Program-made: the position numbers and the translations under genes
Notes under the pieces: model-generated
What the model saw: only the letters and a program-made list of their open reading frames with translations
What the model was told of the DNA's origin: nothing
Database searches by the model: none
In this document: piece after piece, positions 55,787 through 64,000 of the stretch
Layout: each line of letters begins with the position of its first letter
Position numbering within the stretch: position 1 is the first letter of the stretch
NCBI RefSeq assembly: GCF_023715615.1
Contig: NZ_JAMBOM010000001.1
Span: 1,240,001 to 1,304,000 of the forward strand
Length of the DNA stretch: 64,000 nucleotides
Direction of reading: 5' to 3'
Source of the DNA: Sporosarcina aquimarina
Lineage (GTDB): Bacteria > Bacillota > Bacilli > Bacillales_A > Planococcaceae

Positions 55787-56740
55787 ATGGCATATATTTT
55801 ATTAATTGTTGGATTTACATTGTTGATAAAAGGAGCTGGCTATTTTGTTGACGGATCTTCCAATATCGCGAGACTGCTCCAAGTTCCACCTATTTTAATC
55901 GGGTTAACAATTGTAGCTTTTGGGACAAGTTCTCCGGAAGCGACAGTCAGTATTATTGCAGCACTGGAAGGGACTGCAGATGTTGCAGTGGGAAACGTAG
56001 TTGGCAGCAATATTTTTAACATTACTCTCGTTGTTGGTGTGGCTGCTATTCTATATCCGTTGAAGGTAGAAAGTGAGACGATTAGAAAAGAAATTCCATT
56101 TACCTTACTCGCAAGTGTGGCATTATTTATTCTTATGAGTGACATAGTATTGCAGGGTTTCAGCAACAACGTGATTTCACGCGGTGATGGGTTCATCTTT
56201 ATGCTGTTCCTTTCCATTTTTATGTATTATGTTATTGAGATTGGTCTAAAAAGTCGGAAAAATGCAACGGACGAACCAGTACCTGAGAACATCAGCTGGG
56301 GAAAAAATATATTAATTACCATATTAGGTCTGGCTGCAATAATATTTGGAGGGGATTTGGTAGTAGATAATGGTACGAAAATTGCCTACTCTCTGGGTAT
56401 GAGTGAAACATTGGTGGGACTAACAATTATTGCAATAGGAACATCTCTTCCTGAACTGGTCACATCAATTACAGCTGCATTGAAAAAAGAAAGTGAAATT
56501 GCGCTTGGGAATATCGTAGGGAGTAATATTTTTAACATTCTATTTGTACTTGGTGCCTCGTCTATAATTTCACCATTAGCGGTGAACGATAAGGTACTGA
56601 TTGATGTTGTGTTTATGATTGTACTGACTGTAGTATTATTGATTTTTTCAAGAACCGGTTTCAAAATTGGAAAGCGTGAAGGATTGGTGCTTGTCGCGAT
56701 CTACATCGTTTATTTAGTCTATATTATATTACGGAATTAA
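55787..56740 (+). CDS. Calcium/sodium antiporter (CaCA family, YrbG type)
   Basis: 317 residues, ten membrane segments in two inverted halves. Each half carries the alpha-repeat: GTSSPEATVSIIAALEG to GNVVGSNIFNI (about 46-82) and GTSLPELVTSITAALKKE to GNIVGSNIFNI (about 221-256). The two acidic residues (SSPEA, SLPEL) bind cations. Exchanges Ca2+ against Na+ or H+ at the membrane. TAGGGGCAAAAC precedes ATG 55787. No close neighbours. Confidence 0.92.
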   Translation: MAYILLIVGFTLLIKGAGYFVDGSSNIARLLQVPPILIGLTIVAFGTSSPEATVSIIAALEGTADVAVGNVVGSNIFNITLVVGVAAILYPLKVESETIRKEIPFTLLASVALFILMSDIVLQGFSNNVISRGDGFIFMLFLSIFMYYVIEIGLKSRKNATDEPVPENISWGKNILITILGLAAIIFGGDLVVDNGTKIAYSLGMSETLVGLTIIAIGTSLPELVTSITAALKKESEIALGNIVGSNIFNILFVLGASSIISPLAVNDKVLIDVVFMIVLTVVLLIFSRTGFKIGKREGLVLVAIYIVYLVYIILRN

Positions 56741-56785
56741 AGAAATCACTTTAACGCTATTTGATTGATTAGGGTATGAAAGGCT

Positions 56786-56816
56786 ATACCGCAAATTTAT
56801 TAAAGAAATTGCGGTA
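56786..56816. other. Inverted repeat downstream of antiporter
   Basis: Perfect 9-base arms ATACCGCAA / TTGCGGTAT, 14 bases apart, without a T tract. May be an mRNA-stabilising hairpin or a protein site. Confidence 0.4.
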
Positions 56817-56840
56817 TGACTAAAAGAGATTCCATCATAA

Positions 56841-56872
56841 ATGAAAAAGACGGTTTTTTACGTCTTTTTCAT
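56841..56872. terminator. Terminator after the antiporter gene
   Basis: Perfect 12-base arms ATGAAAAAGACG / CGTCTTTTTCAT around GTTTTTTA. The remaining bases up to 57038 hold nothing I recognise. Confidence 0.75.
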
Positions 56873-57038
56873 TTATCAAAAATCGAATAATATACTGGAA
56901 CAATTGACGAATTAATAGATAAAGTCACAAAGAATCAGGAATACTATCCTAAGAGGTGCCACAAATTGAATACTTTCCAGTCTTATTAACACCATTAATT
57001 GGTAGGGATTTTCGTCATGTATTCGTTAGCTGCCTTCA

Positions 57039-58289
57039 TTAGTCTGTTTTTCGTAAAATAGGAATAAGAATAAATAATAGTGCAGCACAAGCAATCAAAG
57101 GAAGAGAACTCCAAGTCATTATTACATTAATGGTTATGCCAAGACCTAAAAGAGACGAAGTGATTGCATAGGATAAAGGAACAAGTCCTATAGATCCCGT
57201 ACGTATTAAACTCATAACTCTCCCGACTTTGTTTTCATCCGTATAGGTTTGGACCATGGATACTAGCGGAATGTTAATTGCGGGGGTAAGTATCCCAATC
57301 ATAATAATTACTATAACCGCAATGCTGACCGTTTGAATTTGACTGAATATAAGCATGCCTAACCCCTGAAGAGCAATTAAATACAAAGTATATGCCCCTC
57401 TTTTTCTTTTCATATTAACTATGCCAATGATTACTGATCCAGCAATCATTCCAAAAGTGAATCCCCCTTGTACTAAACTGAAAGCCAGTGAATCCCCATC
57501 CAGTACCCCTCTAACAAAGATGGGCAAACCCATCATTAATGGACCAGATATAAATAAATTGGAAACAACCGAAATAATAAAAATTCCTCTCATTAGAGGT
57601 TCTTGCCATGTATACACGAAACCTTCTTTCAAATTATTAATGAAAGTAGTCTCAGGTTGCTCATTTATCTTTTCTTGCGTGTTAGGCGTACTGATAAAAA
57701 GTACGCCAATTCCTGACAAGCATAATAACAGACTAATAATGAGTAATAACAAATGGTAACTAATAACACTAACGAGCAGCCCAGCCAAGAGAGGTCCAGA
57801 AAAAAGAGCAATTTGAATTGCTCCTTGAGTCATTGAGTTTGCTCGTGTTAATTGTTCGGTTTTAACTATCTTAGGTAAAATGGAATCTCTTGCTGGTTCA
57901 AATATTCCTCCAAAGATTCCAACAAAAGCAGCATTTATGGCTAAAATCCAAATAGGAACTTCATTGAAATACATAAAAAGTAAAGCTAATCCTAAGAGTA
58001 GCACTGCAGTAGAAGAATCCGAAAAGAACATAATTCTATTTTGTCTATTGCGATCTGCAAGTACTCCACCAATAATCATGGAAAACATCCTTGGTATTGT
58101 TAAGCAAATCATAATAATTCCCAGACTTGCTTCCCTATTAAGTTCAGCAACAACATACCATGATTGAATGAACATAAACATAGAAAGACTTAAGCTAGAT
58201 ACAACGGTGGCAATCAATAACACGACAAACGATCTTGACCTCAATAGATTAACTTTTTCCTCTTTATCGATCACTTTAGCATCGCTCAC
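57039..58289 (-). CDS. MFS efflux transporter
   Basis: 416 residues, twelve membrane segments. FGGIFEPARDSILPKIVKTE, with the preceding NxxFxG, is the pattern of the MefA/EntS-like drug exporters (DHA3 family); the loop ISTPNTQEKINEQPETTFIN marks the centre. It would export a drug or siderophore with protons. GTG 58289 follows CAGAGGTGATATA. Preceded by its own copy of the operator found in front of the ArsR gene, so control by that regulator is likely. Confidence 0.85.
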   Translation of the reverse strand: MSDAKVIDKEEKVNLLRSRSFVVLLIATVVSSLSLSMFMFIQSWYVVAELNREASLGIIMICLTIPRMFSMIIGGVLADRNRQNRIMFFSDSSTAVLLLGLALLFMYFNEVPIWILAINAAFVGIFGGIFEPARDSILPKIVKTEQLTRANSMTQGAIQIALFSGPLLAGLLVSVISYHLLLLIISLLLCLSGIGVLFISTPNTQEKINEQPETTFINNLKEGFVYTWQEPLMRGIFIISVVSNLFISGPLMMGLPIFVRGVLDGDSLAFSLVQGGFTFGMIAGSVIIGIVNMKRKRGAYTLYLIALQGLGMLIFSQIQTVSIAVIVIIMIGILTPAINIPLVSMVQTYTDENKVGRVMSLIRTGSIGLVPLSYAITSSLLGLGITINVIMTWSSLPLIACAALLFILIPILRKTD

Positions 58290-58311
58290 TATATCACCTC
58301 TGTTTTTTATT

Positions 58312-58336
58312 TTTACACGGTAAAATTAATTTAACA
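58312..58336 (-). promoter_or_regulatory. Operator copy 1 (MFS gene)
   Basis: Contains near-palindrome GTTAAATTAATTTTAC on the minus strand (58320-58335). The surrounding 25 bases are repeated with one change at 58991-59015 in front of the regulator gene. It lies 22 bases before the MFS start. Confidence 0.75.
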
Positions 58337-58344
58337 TATAGATC

Positions 58345-58380
58345 TGAAAAAAGAGCCCAAAACCGGAGCTTAGGACTCTT
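58345..58380 (-). terminator. Terminator after arsR-type gene
   Basis: On the minus strand AAGAGTCC pairs with GGGCTCTT (one wobble), followed by TTTTTTC. It overlaps the end of the regulator gene and separates it from the MFS gene. Confidence 0.75.
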
Positions 58381-58978
58381 CTTCTATTCTTTCAAAAAAA
58401 CCTTCTTCTATTTCTAAACCAAGCATATGGAAATAATATAATTTAGCATCTGGGGAAGGGCTAGGTCGTTGAATCACCGCAAGCTCTTCCATTAATGCAG
58501 AGAATTTCTTTTGCCAAGCCATGAAATCTTGCTCAGTGGCATGGATTTCATAGGCACTGGAGCGGTATTTCCATTCTGAAGGATCCTTTGAACCTGAATC
58601 TTCTTGCAGAGAATCTTCCGGAGCAGCAAGAATTCTTCTTCTCGACTGATCCAGCATACTTATCATCATTTGTCTGACAGTTTCAGTCATGGTAGAGTAT
58701 GGTAGAAGCGACCTATCAGGTACAAAACCACCTGCAGTGGCCTGATAAAACTTTTGTACAATTCCATTTTTCTCCTCAGTTCGCACAATAGATATTAAAT
58801 CATTTTTCTCTAATTCTTTTAAATGATAATGAATTCTAGCACGGGACAATTCAAATACCTCCGATAGCTGTTGTCCAGTCTGCGCTCGTTCCATTAAACG
58901 TAATAGCAATTCACATTTGAAGGGATCACTAAGTGCCTTGAGTTGTTCATGAGTTGTTAATAGCTTTATATCTTTCAT
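58370..58978 (-). CDS. ArsR-type winged-helix regulator
   Basis: 202 residues. N-terminal winged helix (LKALSDPFKCELLLRLMERA, then TGQQLSEVFELSRARIHYHL and KELEKNDLISIVRTEEKNGI) and a longer C-terminal ligand domain (about 95-202) as in YdeT/YceK-like ArsR regulators of efflux genes. No metal-binding CxC motif. ATG 58978 with GGAGTG; the operator repeat lies 12 bases before the start. Probably represses itself and the MFS gene. Confidence 0.85.
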   Translation of the reverse strand: MKDIKLLTTHEQLKALSDPFKCELLLRLMERAQTGQQLSEVFELSRARIHYHLKELEKNDLISIVRTEEKNGIVQKFYQATAGGFVPDRSLLPYSTMTETVRQMMISMLDQSRRRILAAPEDSLQEDSGSKDPSEWKYRSSAYEIHATEQDFMAWQKKFSALMEELAVIQRPSPSPDAKLYYFHMLGLEIEEGFFERIEEES

Positions 58979-58990
58979 ATGTTCACTCCA

Positions 58991-59015
58991 TTTACTCGGT
59001 AAAATTAATTTAACA
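58991..59015 (-). promoter_or_regulatory. Operator copy 2 (regulator gene)
   Basis: Same 25-base element as at 58312-58336 (24 of 25 identical) with GTTAAATTAATTTTAC on the minus strand (58999-59014). A -35 TTGACA at 59034-59039 with a weak -10 TAACCT 17 bases on lies just upstream on the minus strand, so the bound regulator would sit on the start site. Confidence 0.75.
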
Positions 59016-59152
59016 ATAGGTTAGCAAAAATATATTGACTTGTCAAATTACTTTTGAAATCAGTTACTATGAGTATTTGTTATTCAATAATATAGAACAG
59101 ATTCTACAATTGGATAGGATTGCTACTATATCGCAATTTATCATTCAAGAAT

Positions 59153-59195
59153 GAAACCATTTTGTTTATGTACTTTTCAAAACGGTTTCTTTTTA
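59153..59195 (+). terminator. Orphan terminator in the 58.98-59.40 kb gap
   Basis: GAAACCATTTTG at 59153-59164 pairs with CAAAACGGTTTC at 59178-59189 (one mismatch), followed by TTTTTATTT. No plus-strand gene ends before it. The rest of the gap has nothing I can name besides the regulator promoter and the leader of the sigma-factor gene. Confidence 0.6.
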
Positions 59196-59396
59196 TTTGG
59201 TTTGAAATAGATTCCTGACGCATTAGTGCTTAGACTTAGGTGGTTATTACATTTATCCTTACTACAATTATTTGATTGTCGGCTTTCACTACTAATTGCA
59301 TTGTTAAGAAAAAAATTTGAATTTTATCGAGAAATTTAAATGATTTTTGCAACTACTTTGTTAATCTATATTGAAGAGTATTTTAAACAAGAATAG

Positions 59397-59951
59397 GTGA
59401 GGCTGATCGAAGACTATATCTTAATTCGAAAAATAAAATCAGGTGATACAGAGGCTTGGGAAAGACTGGTTAATAAGTATTACACTCAAATATTCTCATT
59501 CTGTGTACGAAGGTGTTTGGGTGATAGGGGGGTGGCTGCTGATTTAACACAAGATATCTTTTTGAAAATCATAGAAAACATTGAGAACTACAAGTTTAGT
59601 GGGAAATTTTTCAATTACTTATTTACGATTACAGTCAATGTTTGTAATAACTACCATAGTAAAAAGAAACTTATCCAGTATGAGTTTGATGAGGAATTTA
59701 TAAATGTGGGTACTGATACTCTTTTTAAAACTATCATTGCTTGTGACAATTCAAATCAAGTGCAACTCGCACTCAATACTCTTCCTGATATTCAAAGGGA
59801 AGCCTTGATCTTGAAATATTATCATGATTTAAAAGTGAAAAATATTGCTAAAATCACCGGGACGAGTGTATCTACTTCCCAATCTAGGATTAATCAGGGT
59901 CTAAAAAAATTGAAGGGATTATTAGACAGGGAGGAGTTAATGAATGACTAA
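59397..59951 (+). CDS. ECF sigma factor
   Basis: 184 residues. Sigma region 2 (DTEAWERLVNKYYTQIFSFC, then DLTQDIFLKIIENI) and region 4 (LNTLPDIQREALILKYYHDL, then IAKITGTSVSTSQSRINQGL). No region 3, so group IV. GTG 59397 with a weak site (AATAGGTGAGG). It overlaps the next gene by 8 bases and heads a four-gene operon like the B. subtilis sigY-yxl operon in gene types, though I see no YxlC- or YxlD-like protein. Target promoter unknown. Confidence 0.88.
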   Translation: MRLIEDYILIRKIKSGDTEAWERLVNKYYTQIFSFCVRRCLGDRGVAADLTQDIFLKIIENIENYKFSGKFFNYLFTITVNVCNNYHSKKKLIQYEFDEEFINVGTDTLFKTIIACDNSNQVQLALNTLPDIQREALILKYYHDLKVKNIAKITGTSVSTSQSRINQGLKKLKGLLDREELMND

Positions 59952-60684
59952 TAAAACCATAAAAAAAATGAAAACCTACGAAGTAAATATCGATGAGATT
60001 CATAAACAAAAGATAATTAAATTGGGAAAACAAGAATTAATCCAAACCCAACTTTGTAGGCATTCTTTACTTGATTTAATTCGTTCATCTATACAATTTA
60101 CGAGACTACATACTTGGTTCATTCAATTTGCTCTTCTCATCTTGACAACTTTTTTAATTACTAATGTTATTAACAATGAATCATTCCTATTTGTCATTCA
60201 AAGTTTAACAGTGATTGTTATCTTCTCTGTTATTTTCTTGATAGATGAATTACTTCGAAGTTTTACATCTGGCATGTGGGAATTAGAACAAACACTAAAA
60301 TACGATTTACGCCAGCATACAATTATAAAGCTATTTATTTTCGGAATGGTCGATTTTCTACTGATTTCTTGCTTGGCTTTTATCAGTCAGGGTGTATTAG
60401 AAATTTCTTTTTGGAAAATAATTTTGTATTTGCTAGTCCCATTTAATATTATTTGTATCGTTCTGTTTTCTCTTTTCACAATTTGGAGAAATACTTTTTC
60501 TTCTGCAGTTCTTTGGATTAGTTCAGGAATCGTTATTGTGAGTGTCCTGTTCATATCCAACTTTTTTAATATTTATGAATTAGAAATGAAGTTTTGGGGA
60601 GCGGGATACATTTTATCGCTACTATTTTTAATGATTGTCGTAAAGGATCAACTTAAAGTTAAGAAATGGGAGGCGCTTTTCTAA
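59944..60684 (+). CDS. Polytopic membrane protein, candidate anti-sigma or ABC partner
   Basis: 246 residues: a basic, charged cytoplasmic N-terminus of about 55 residues, then six membrane segments (about 57-75, 80-98, 128-146, 155-175, 185-203, 217-235). No zinc-binding anti-sigma motif (HxxxCxxC). Its overlap with the sigma gene is the arrangement usual for anti-sigma factors, so the N-terminal part may hold the sigma factor; alternatively it is a second transporter subunit. Family not recognised. Start at ATG 59944 after GGGAGGAG. Confidence 0.6.
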   Translation: MTNKTIKKMKTYEVNIDEIHKQKIIKLGKQELIQTQLCRHSLLDLIRSSIQFTRLHTWFIQFALLILTTFLITNVINNESFLFVIQSLTVIVIFSVIFLIDELLRSFTSGMWELEQTLKYDLRQHTIIKLFIFGMVDFLLISCLAFISQGVLEISFWKIILYLLVPFNIICIVLFSLFTIWRNTFSSAVLWISSGIVIVSVLFISNFFNIYELEMKFWGAGYILSLLFLMIVVKDQLKVKKWEALF

Positions 60685-61556
60685 TGCTGTTAGAGGTAAA
60701 TAATATTACAAAAAAATATGACGATATAGATGTTCTTCATGATGTTTCATTTACATTAAAACCAGGTGTATATGGACTTTTAGGTTCAAATGGATCAGGT
60801 AAAACAACGTTGTTTAGAATTATTTGCGGTCTGATTAAACAAAATACCGGTACAGTTGTTTACAATCATGATGATGTACAAACCAATCCAGATGCTTTTC
60901 GCTCGGTTTTGGGATTTTTACCACAAGATTTTAGTTACTATCCTGATTTTACAGGGATGAAATTCATGTTGTATATCGCAGCTCTTAAAGGCATCAATAA
61001 AAGCTTCGCAAGGAAAAGGTGTCTGGTACTTTTAAAGCTTGTCGGATTAGAAGACGTATGCAATAAAAAAATAAAAAAGTATTCAGGTGGGATGAAACAA
61101 CGATTAGGAATTGCACAAGCGATGATTAATGATCCAGAAGTATTGATTTTAGATGAACCAACAGTTGGCTTAGACCCAAAGGAGCGTGTCCGTTTTAGAA
61201 ACTTAATCAGCTCTTTTTCTGAAAATAAAATTGTTATTCTATCAACTCATATCGTTTCAGACATTGAGTATATTGCAGATGAAATAATTGTTTTAAATAA
61301 AGGGAAACTTGAAGACAGAGGCGTGCCTTCTGAATTGGTTAATACTATAAATGGTAGTGTTTGGGAGGTTTTGGTTGAAGCAAATAAGCTAGATCATATG
61401 CTTGCTGAACATGTTATAAGCAATCAAAAACACAGTGTCAATGGAACGGTGTTAAGAATTATTTCAAAGACAAAACCAACCCATAATGCCCATCCAGTTC
61501 AACCAACATTGGAAGATTTGTATCTTTACTATTTTAGGGAGGACGCTGTAAAATGA
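60684..61556 (+). CDS. ABC transporter ATP-binding protein
   Basis: 290 residues. Walker A LLGSNGSGKTTLF (about 35-47), Q-loop LGFLPQDF, signature YSGGMKQRLGIAQAM (about 133-147), Walker B VLILDEPTVGLDP (about 153-165) and switch His in STHIVSD. C-terminal about 80 residues typical of ABC-2 exporters such as YxlF/BcrA. ATG 60684 shares bases with the previous stop; ribosome site GGGAGGCGC. The last 4 bases overlap the permease. Confidence 0.92.
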   Translation: MLLEVNNITKKYDDIDVLHDVSFTLKPGVYGLLGSNGSGKTTLFRIICGLIKQNTGTVVYNHDDVQTNPDAFRSVLGFLPQDFSYYPDFTGMKFMLYIAALKGINKSFARKRCLVLLKLVGLEDVCNKKIKKYSGGMKQRLGIAQAMINDPEVLILDEPTVGLDPKERVRFRNLISSFSENKIVILSTHIVSDIEYIADEIIVLNKGKLEDRGVPSELVNTINGSVWEVLVEANKLDHMLAEHVISNQKHSVNGTVLRIISKTKPTHNAHPVQPTLEDLYLYYFREDAVK

Positions 61557-62704
61557 GGACTATTATAAAATGCGAACTTGATAAAATCATACAAAATAAA
61601 TCTTTTGTTGGCGGCCTGATTGTATCATTTGTTGTTTTAGCGGGGATATTATTCATCGGTTTTTATTATTCTCAAATCAACATTAGTGGTGAGAAAATTG
61701 GCGATGGAAGAAAACTTTATCAAGAAGTTGTAAAAGTAAGTACTGGTGATTTCACAGATCAAAAAGTAAAGGATATTCTTTCAAATTACATAGATAGATT
61801 CCAAAGCACTGATGTAGATAATAAAGCCGCTGATTTGTTTTCTTGGCAAATTGGAGATACCTTTTTCCCACAAGATGAAGATATCTATTCGAAAATGAAT
61901 GAAGCGGTAGCACAGAATGAAAAAGTGACGATAGACCAATTAAAACTTAAAACTCTGAAAGAAGTTGGTTTTACCCAATTTGAAACGCCATTGAAAATCG
62001 GTAGCCATGTGACGTGGTATGACCTTTATAAAGTCACAAATCAGTTATTTATTCTTACAAGCATGATTACAATACTAATATGCTCGCTTGTTTTCTCTGG
62101 AGATACTGCAAGAAATATGAATCAATTATTATTGTCTACAAAGTTCGGTAGAAACAAGTTAACTCTTTCCAAAATTATTTCACCAACTTTAATCTCCGTT
62201 TTCGTGTTTCTCTTAATTCAAGTAATATCCTTTGTCTCCTTCTATATCTACAATAGTGGTTTTAATGGCTGGGACACTAGTATTCAAACAAATTTTTCAT
62301 TAAAATTATTCAGTTTTCCGGTTGAAATAAATCATTTACAAGTTTACTTATTATTGGTGGCCTTCCATTTTATTAGTATGCTTTCCATTGTAGGGGGAAC
62401 TTTATATGTTTCATCCATCACACGTTCACCGTTCAGTTCCTTAATCATTGCATTGAGCCTATTCTTTTTACCTAAGGCGTTAACAGAATTCTTTAAACGA
62501 GGAATTGTCTATCAAGTATTAAACTTGTTTCCGATAAATAACTATAGTATTGAAAATTTCTTGTCTTTATTAAGTTCAAAGCAGGATTTCCTCCTAAATT
62601 CTTTTGTGCAAAATATAGTGCTTGCTATGGTTGTTCTATTGGTTACTAAAATGATACTAGATGTTATCGTGTATAAGCGAATGAAGAAATATCAGAACAC
62701 ATAG
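61553..62704 (+). CDS. ABC-2 type transporter permease
   Basis: 383 residues, membrane segments at about 18-38, 165-187, 217-240, 265-290, 298-315 and 350-370, and a large extracellular loop (40-160) rich in charged residues as in YxlG/BcrB-like and lantibiotic-immunity permeases. Substrate unknown. Starts with ATGA overlap on the ATPase gene, ends the operon. Confidence 0.8.
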   Translation: MRTIIKCELDKIIQNKSFVGGLIVSFVVLAGILFIGFYYSQINISGEKIGDGRKLYQEVVKVSTGDFTDQKVKDILSNYIDRFQSTDVDNKAADLFSWQIGDTFFPQDEDIYSKMNEAVAQNEKVTIDQLKLKTLKEVGFTQFETPLKIGSHVTWYDLYKVTNQLFILTSMITILICSLVFSGDTARNMNQLLLSTKFGRNKLTLSKIISPTLISVFVFLLIQVISFVSFYIYNSGFNGWDTSIQTNFSLKLFSFPVEINHLQVYLLLVAFHFISMLSIVGGTLYVSSITRSPFSSLIIALSLFFLPKALTEFFKRGIVYQVLNLFPINNYSIENFLSLLSSKQDFLLNSFVQNIVLAMVVLLVTKMILDVIVYKRMKKYQNT

Positions 62705-62801
62705 TCTTTTACGGGTTAAGGAGTAGTCACTGCTAGAAAAAGGGAAATTGAACTGAATCGATATGCTCGATTTGTGTTCAAACCTTGATAAATTGAAATT
62801 T

Positions 62802-62840
62802 AAAAGACCACTAATTCATATGAGAATTAGCGGTCTTTTT
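62802..62840. terminator. Bidirectional terminator between permease and namA
   Basis: AAAAGACC and CTAATTC (62802-62817) pair with GAATTAG and GGTCTTTT (62824-62839) around one mismatch; on the minus strand the mismatch is a wobble pair. T runs on both sides. Confidence 0.8.
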
Positions 62841-62904
62841 TATAGTTATCTCTGACGTTCTGAAGAGATTGGCCCTATTTTTCAGTTTGCGTATTATATT
62901 CCGA

Positions 62905-63924
62905 TCAAAATCTCCAGGCTCTATTATATTGCGTAGGAGCCTCAATTTCTGTATGAAGTTCACGGGCAGCTTGATACGGCCAATACGCGTCTCGTAACAG
63001 TTCTCTACCAATCAAAATGAGATCTGCACGATTATTTCTCAAAATTTCTTCAGCTTGCAATCCCGAGGTGATCAGACCTACAGCACCAGTTGCGATTTCG
63101 GCACCTGTTCGGATTGTTTCTGAATAAGGCACTTGGTAGCCAGGGAACGGATCAATTTTTGCCGGTACGACAGCTCCAGAACTCACGTCAATCAAGTCCA
63201 CGCCTTGGCTCTTCATCCACTTCGCCATCTCAATGTACTGGTCAGAAGTCATACCGCCTTCTGTATACTCTTCAGCAGATAACCGAACAAATAATGGACC
63301 TTCCCACGTCTTCCTGACGGCATCGATGATCTCGCTGAGGAAACGATATCGATTTTCTGCGCTTCCGCCATACTCATCAGTTCGATGATTGGTAAGGGGA
63401 GATAGGAATTCGTTAATAAGATAGCCATGTGCCCCATGAAGCTCTAGTAGATCGAATCCTGCATTAGCAGCTCGTTTTGCAGCTAGCGCAAATGCGTTAA
63501 CAGTTTCTGCAATAGCTTCCTTGCTCATTGCGACAGGTGTTTTGTATTCATCACTAAACGCAATGGCACTCGGTGCTTGGATATCACCATCTACCGTCGC
63601 TTTCCTGCCGGCATGCGCAAGCTGGATTCCTGCCGCAGCACCGTGTTGTTTAATGAGGCGTGTCAGTTCAGTCAAGCCTTCAATATGGGTGTCATCCCAG
63701 ATTCCGAGGTCTTGTGGGCTGATTCGTCCTTGAGGCTGAACAGCTGTCGCTTCCAAGATAATCAGACCTGATTGACCGACAGCTCTTGAGCCATAATGGA
63801 CACGATGCCAATCTTCGACTTTACCATCTTCATTTTGAGAAGAATACATGCACATCGGAGACATCGCAATTCTATTTTTTAATGTAAGATTTCGAATCGT
63901 GTACGGTTCAAATAATTTAGCCAT
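62905..63924 (-). CDS. namA: NADPH dehydrogenase NamA (old yellow enzyme)
   Basis: 339 residues, FMN TIM barrel of the YqjM class. [20 protein letters not shown] (with the Cys and Tyr special to YqjM), [33 protein letters not shown] (catalytic His pair region), [15 protein letters not shown] and [20 protein letters not shown]. It reduces activated C=C bonds of xenobiotics and nitro compounds. GTGACTCGGAA upstream gives AAAGGAGTGACTCGG on the minus strand as ribosome site. Conserved neighbour of rnz in B. subtilis, now separated by the insert. Confidence 0.95.
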   Translation of the reverse strand: MAKLFEPYTIRNLTLKNRIAMSPMCMYSSQNEDGKVEDWHRVHYGSRAVGQSGLIILEATAVQPQGRISPQDLGIWDDTHIEGLTELTRLIKQHGAAAGIQLAHAGRKATVDGDIQAPSAIAFSDEYKTPVAMSKEAIAETVNAFALAAKRAANAGFDLLELHGAHGYLINEFLSPLTNHRTDEYGGSAENRYRFLSEIIDAVRKTWEGPLFVRLSAEEYTEGGMTSDQYIEMAKWMKSQGVDLIDVSSGAVVPAKIDPFPGYQVPYSETIRTGAEIATGAVGLITSGLQAEEILRNNRADLILIGRELLRDAYWPYQAARELHTEIEAPTQYNRAWRF

Positions 63925-64000
63925 TTCCGAGTCACTCCTTTTTATGAATGACTCTACTATAGCAAAGAAGCGTAGGAATTCCTTTAGGAAGAACTCGTAC

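Noticed and set aside
59339..59396. Autoregulated ECF promoter before the sigma gene
   Set aside because: TGCAAC could be a -35 box but no convincing CGT-type -10 follows at 16-17 bases, so I do not call it.
1..64000. CRISPR arrays, tRNA or rRNA genes, transposases, integrases
   Set aside because: I looked for regularly spaced repeats, cloverleaf-like CCA ends and recombinase motifs and saw none. A tRNA scan and an IS search would settle it.

Overview
The window is low-GC Firmicutes DNA and most resembles a member of the Planococcaceae (Sporosarcina or a relative). The evidence is gene order: from about 0.1 to 46 kb and again at 62.9-63.9 kb it follows the yqh-yqi-yqj part of the Bacillus subtilis chromosome, with strong GGAGG-type ribosome sites, several GTG/TTG starts and Rho-independent terminators. 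The species assignment is inference from synteny only.

Layout. 0-8 kb: tail of gcvPB, yqhL-like rhodanese, lipM, yqhQ, yqhR, aroQ, a Xaa-Pro peptidase, efp, then a strikingly reduced spoIIIA operon. 8-20.5 kb: housekeeping run accB-accC-yqhY-nusB-folD-xseA-xseB-ispA-dxs-tlyA-ahrC-recN-spoIVB. 20.6-24.6 kb: spo0A with sigma-H/0A-box style control, a DUF342 (FapA-like) protein, a glycerophosphodiesterase and yqzF. 24.7-34.7 kb: bkdR and the branched-chain acyl-CoA operon (ptb, bcd, buk, lpdV, bkdAA, bkdAB, bkdB). 34.8-42.5 kb: propionyl/methylmalonyl-CoA genes (mutA, mutB, meaB, mce, mmdA) interrupted by brxB and a 31-codon prli42 on the opposite strand. 42.5-46.3 kb: M20 peptidase, an orphan CheW, dinB and rnz.

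Between rnz and namA (adjacent or nearly so in B. subtilis) lies about 16 kb of accessory DNA. Its first half (46.4-55.7 kb) is a graveyard of small membrane and hypothetical genes, frameshifted or stop-interrupted ORFs, a dispersed repeat, short repeated GGGCGC motifs and orphan terminators. Its second half has a Ca2+/Na+ exchanger, an ArsR regulator and MFS exporter sharing a duplicated operator, and a four-gene operon of an ECF sigma factor, a polytopic membrane protein and an ABC transporter. The window ends with namA.

How the genes work together. LipM makes the lipoyl groups needed by GcvH and by BkdB. Leucine dehydrogenase and the BKD complex turn Leu/Ile/Val into branched acyl-CoA; Ptb and Buk turn these into acid plus ATP; the propionyl-CoA left from Ile/Val can be carboxylated, epimerised and rearranged to succinyl-CoA by MmdA, Mce and MutAB with MeaB.

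The observations I rate highest are: (1) the spoIIIA operon lacks AA and AB, has an N-truncated AE and a broken AF stub, yet AC, AD, AG and AH stay open and a sigma-E-like promoter now sits directly in front of AC; (2) BkdR has lost both the GAFTGA loop and both arginine fingers, and the space for a -12/-24 promoter in front of ptb is gone, so branched-chain catabolism seems to have been uncoupled from sigma-54; (3) the ECF-sigma/ABC operon and (4) two tandem promoter-hairpin units at 53.5-53.85 kb that may be small RNAs.
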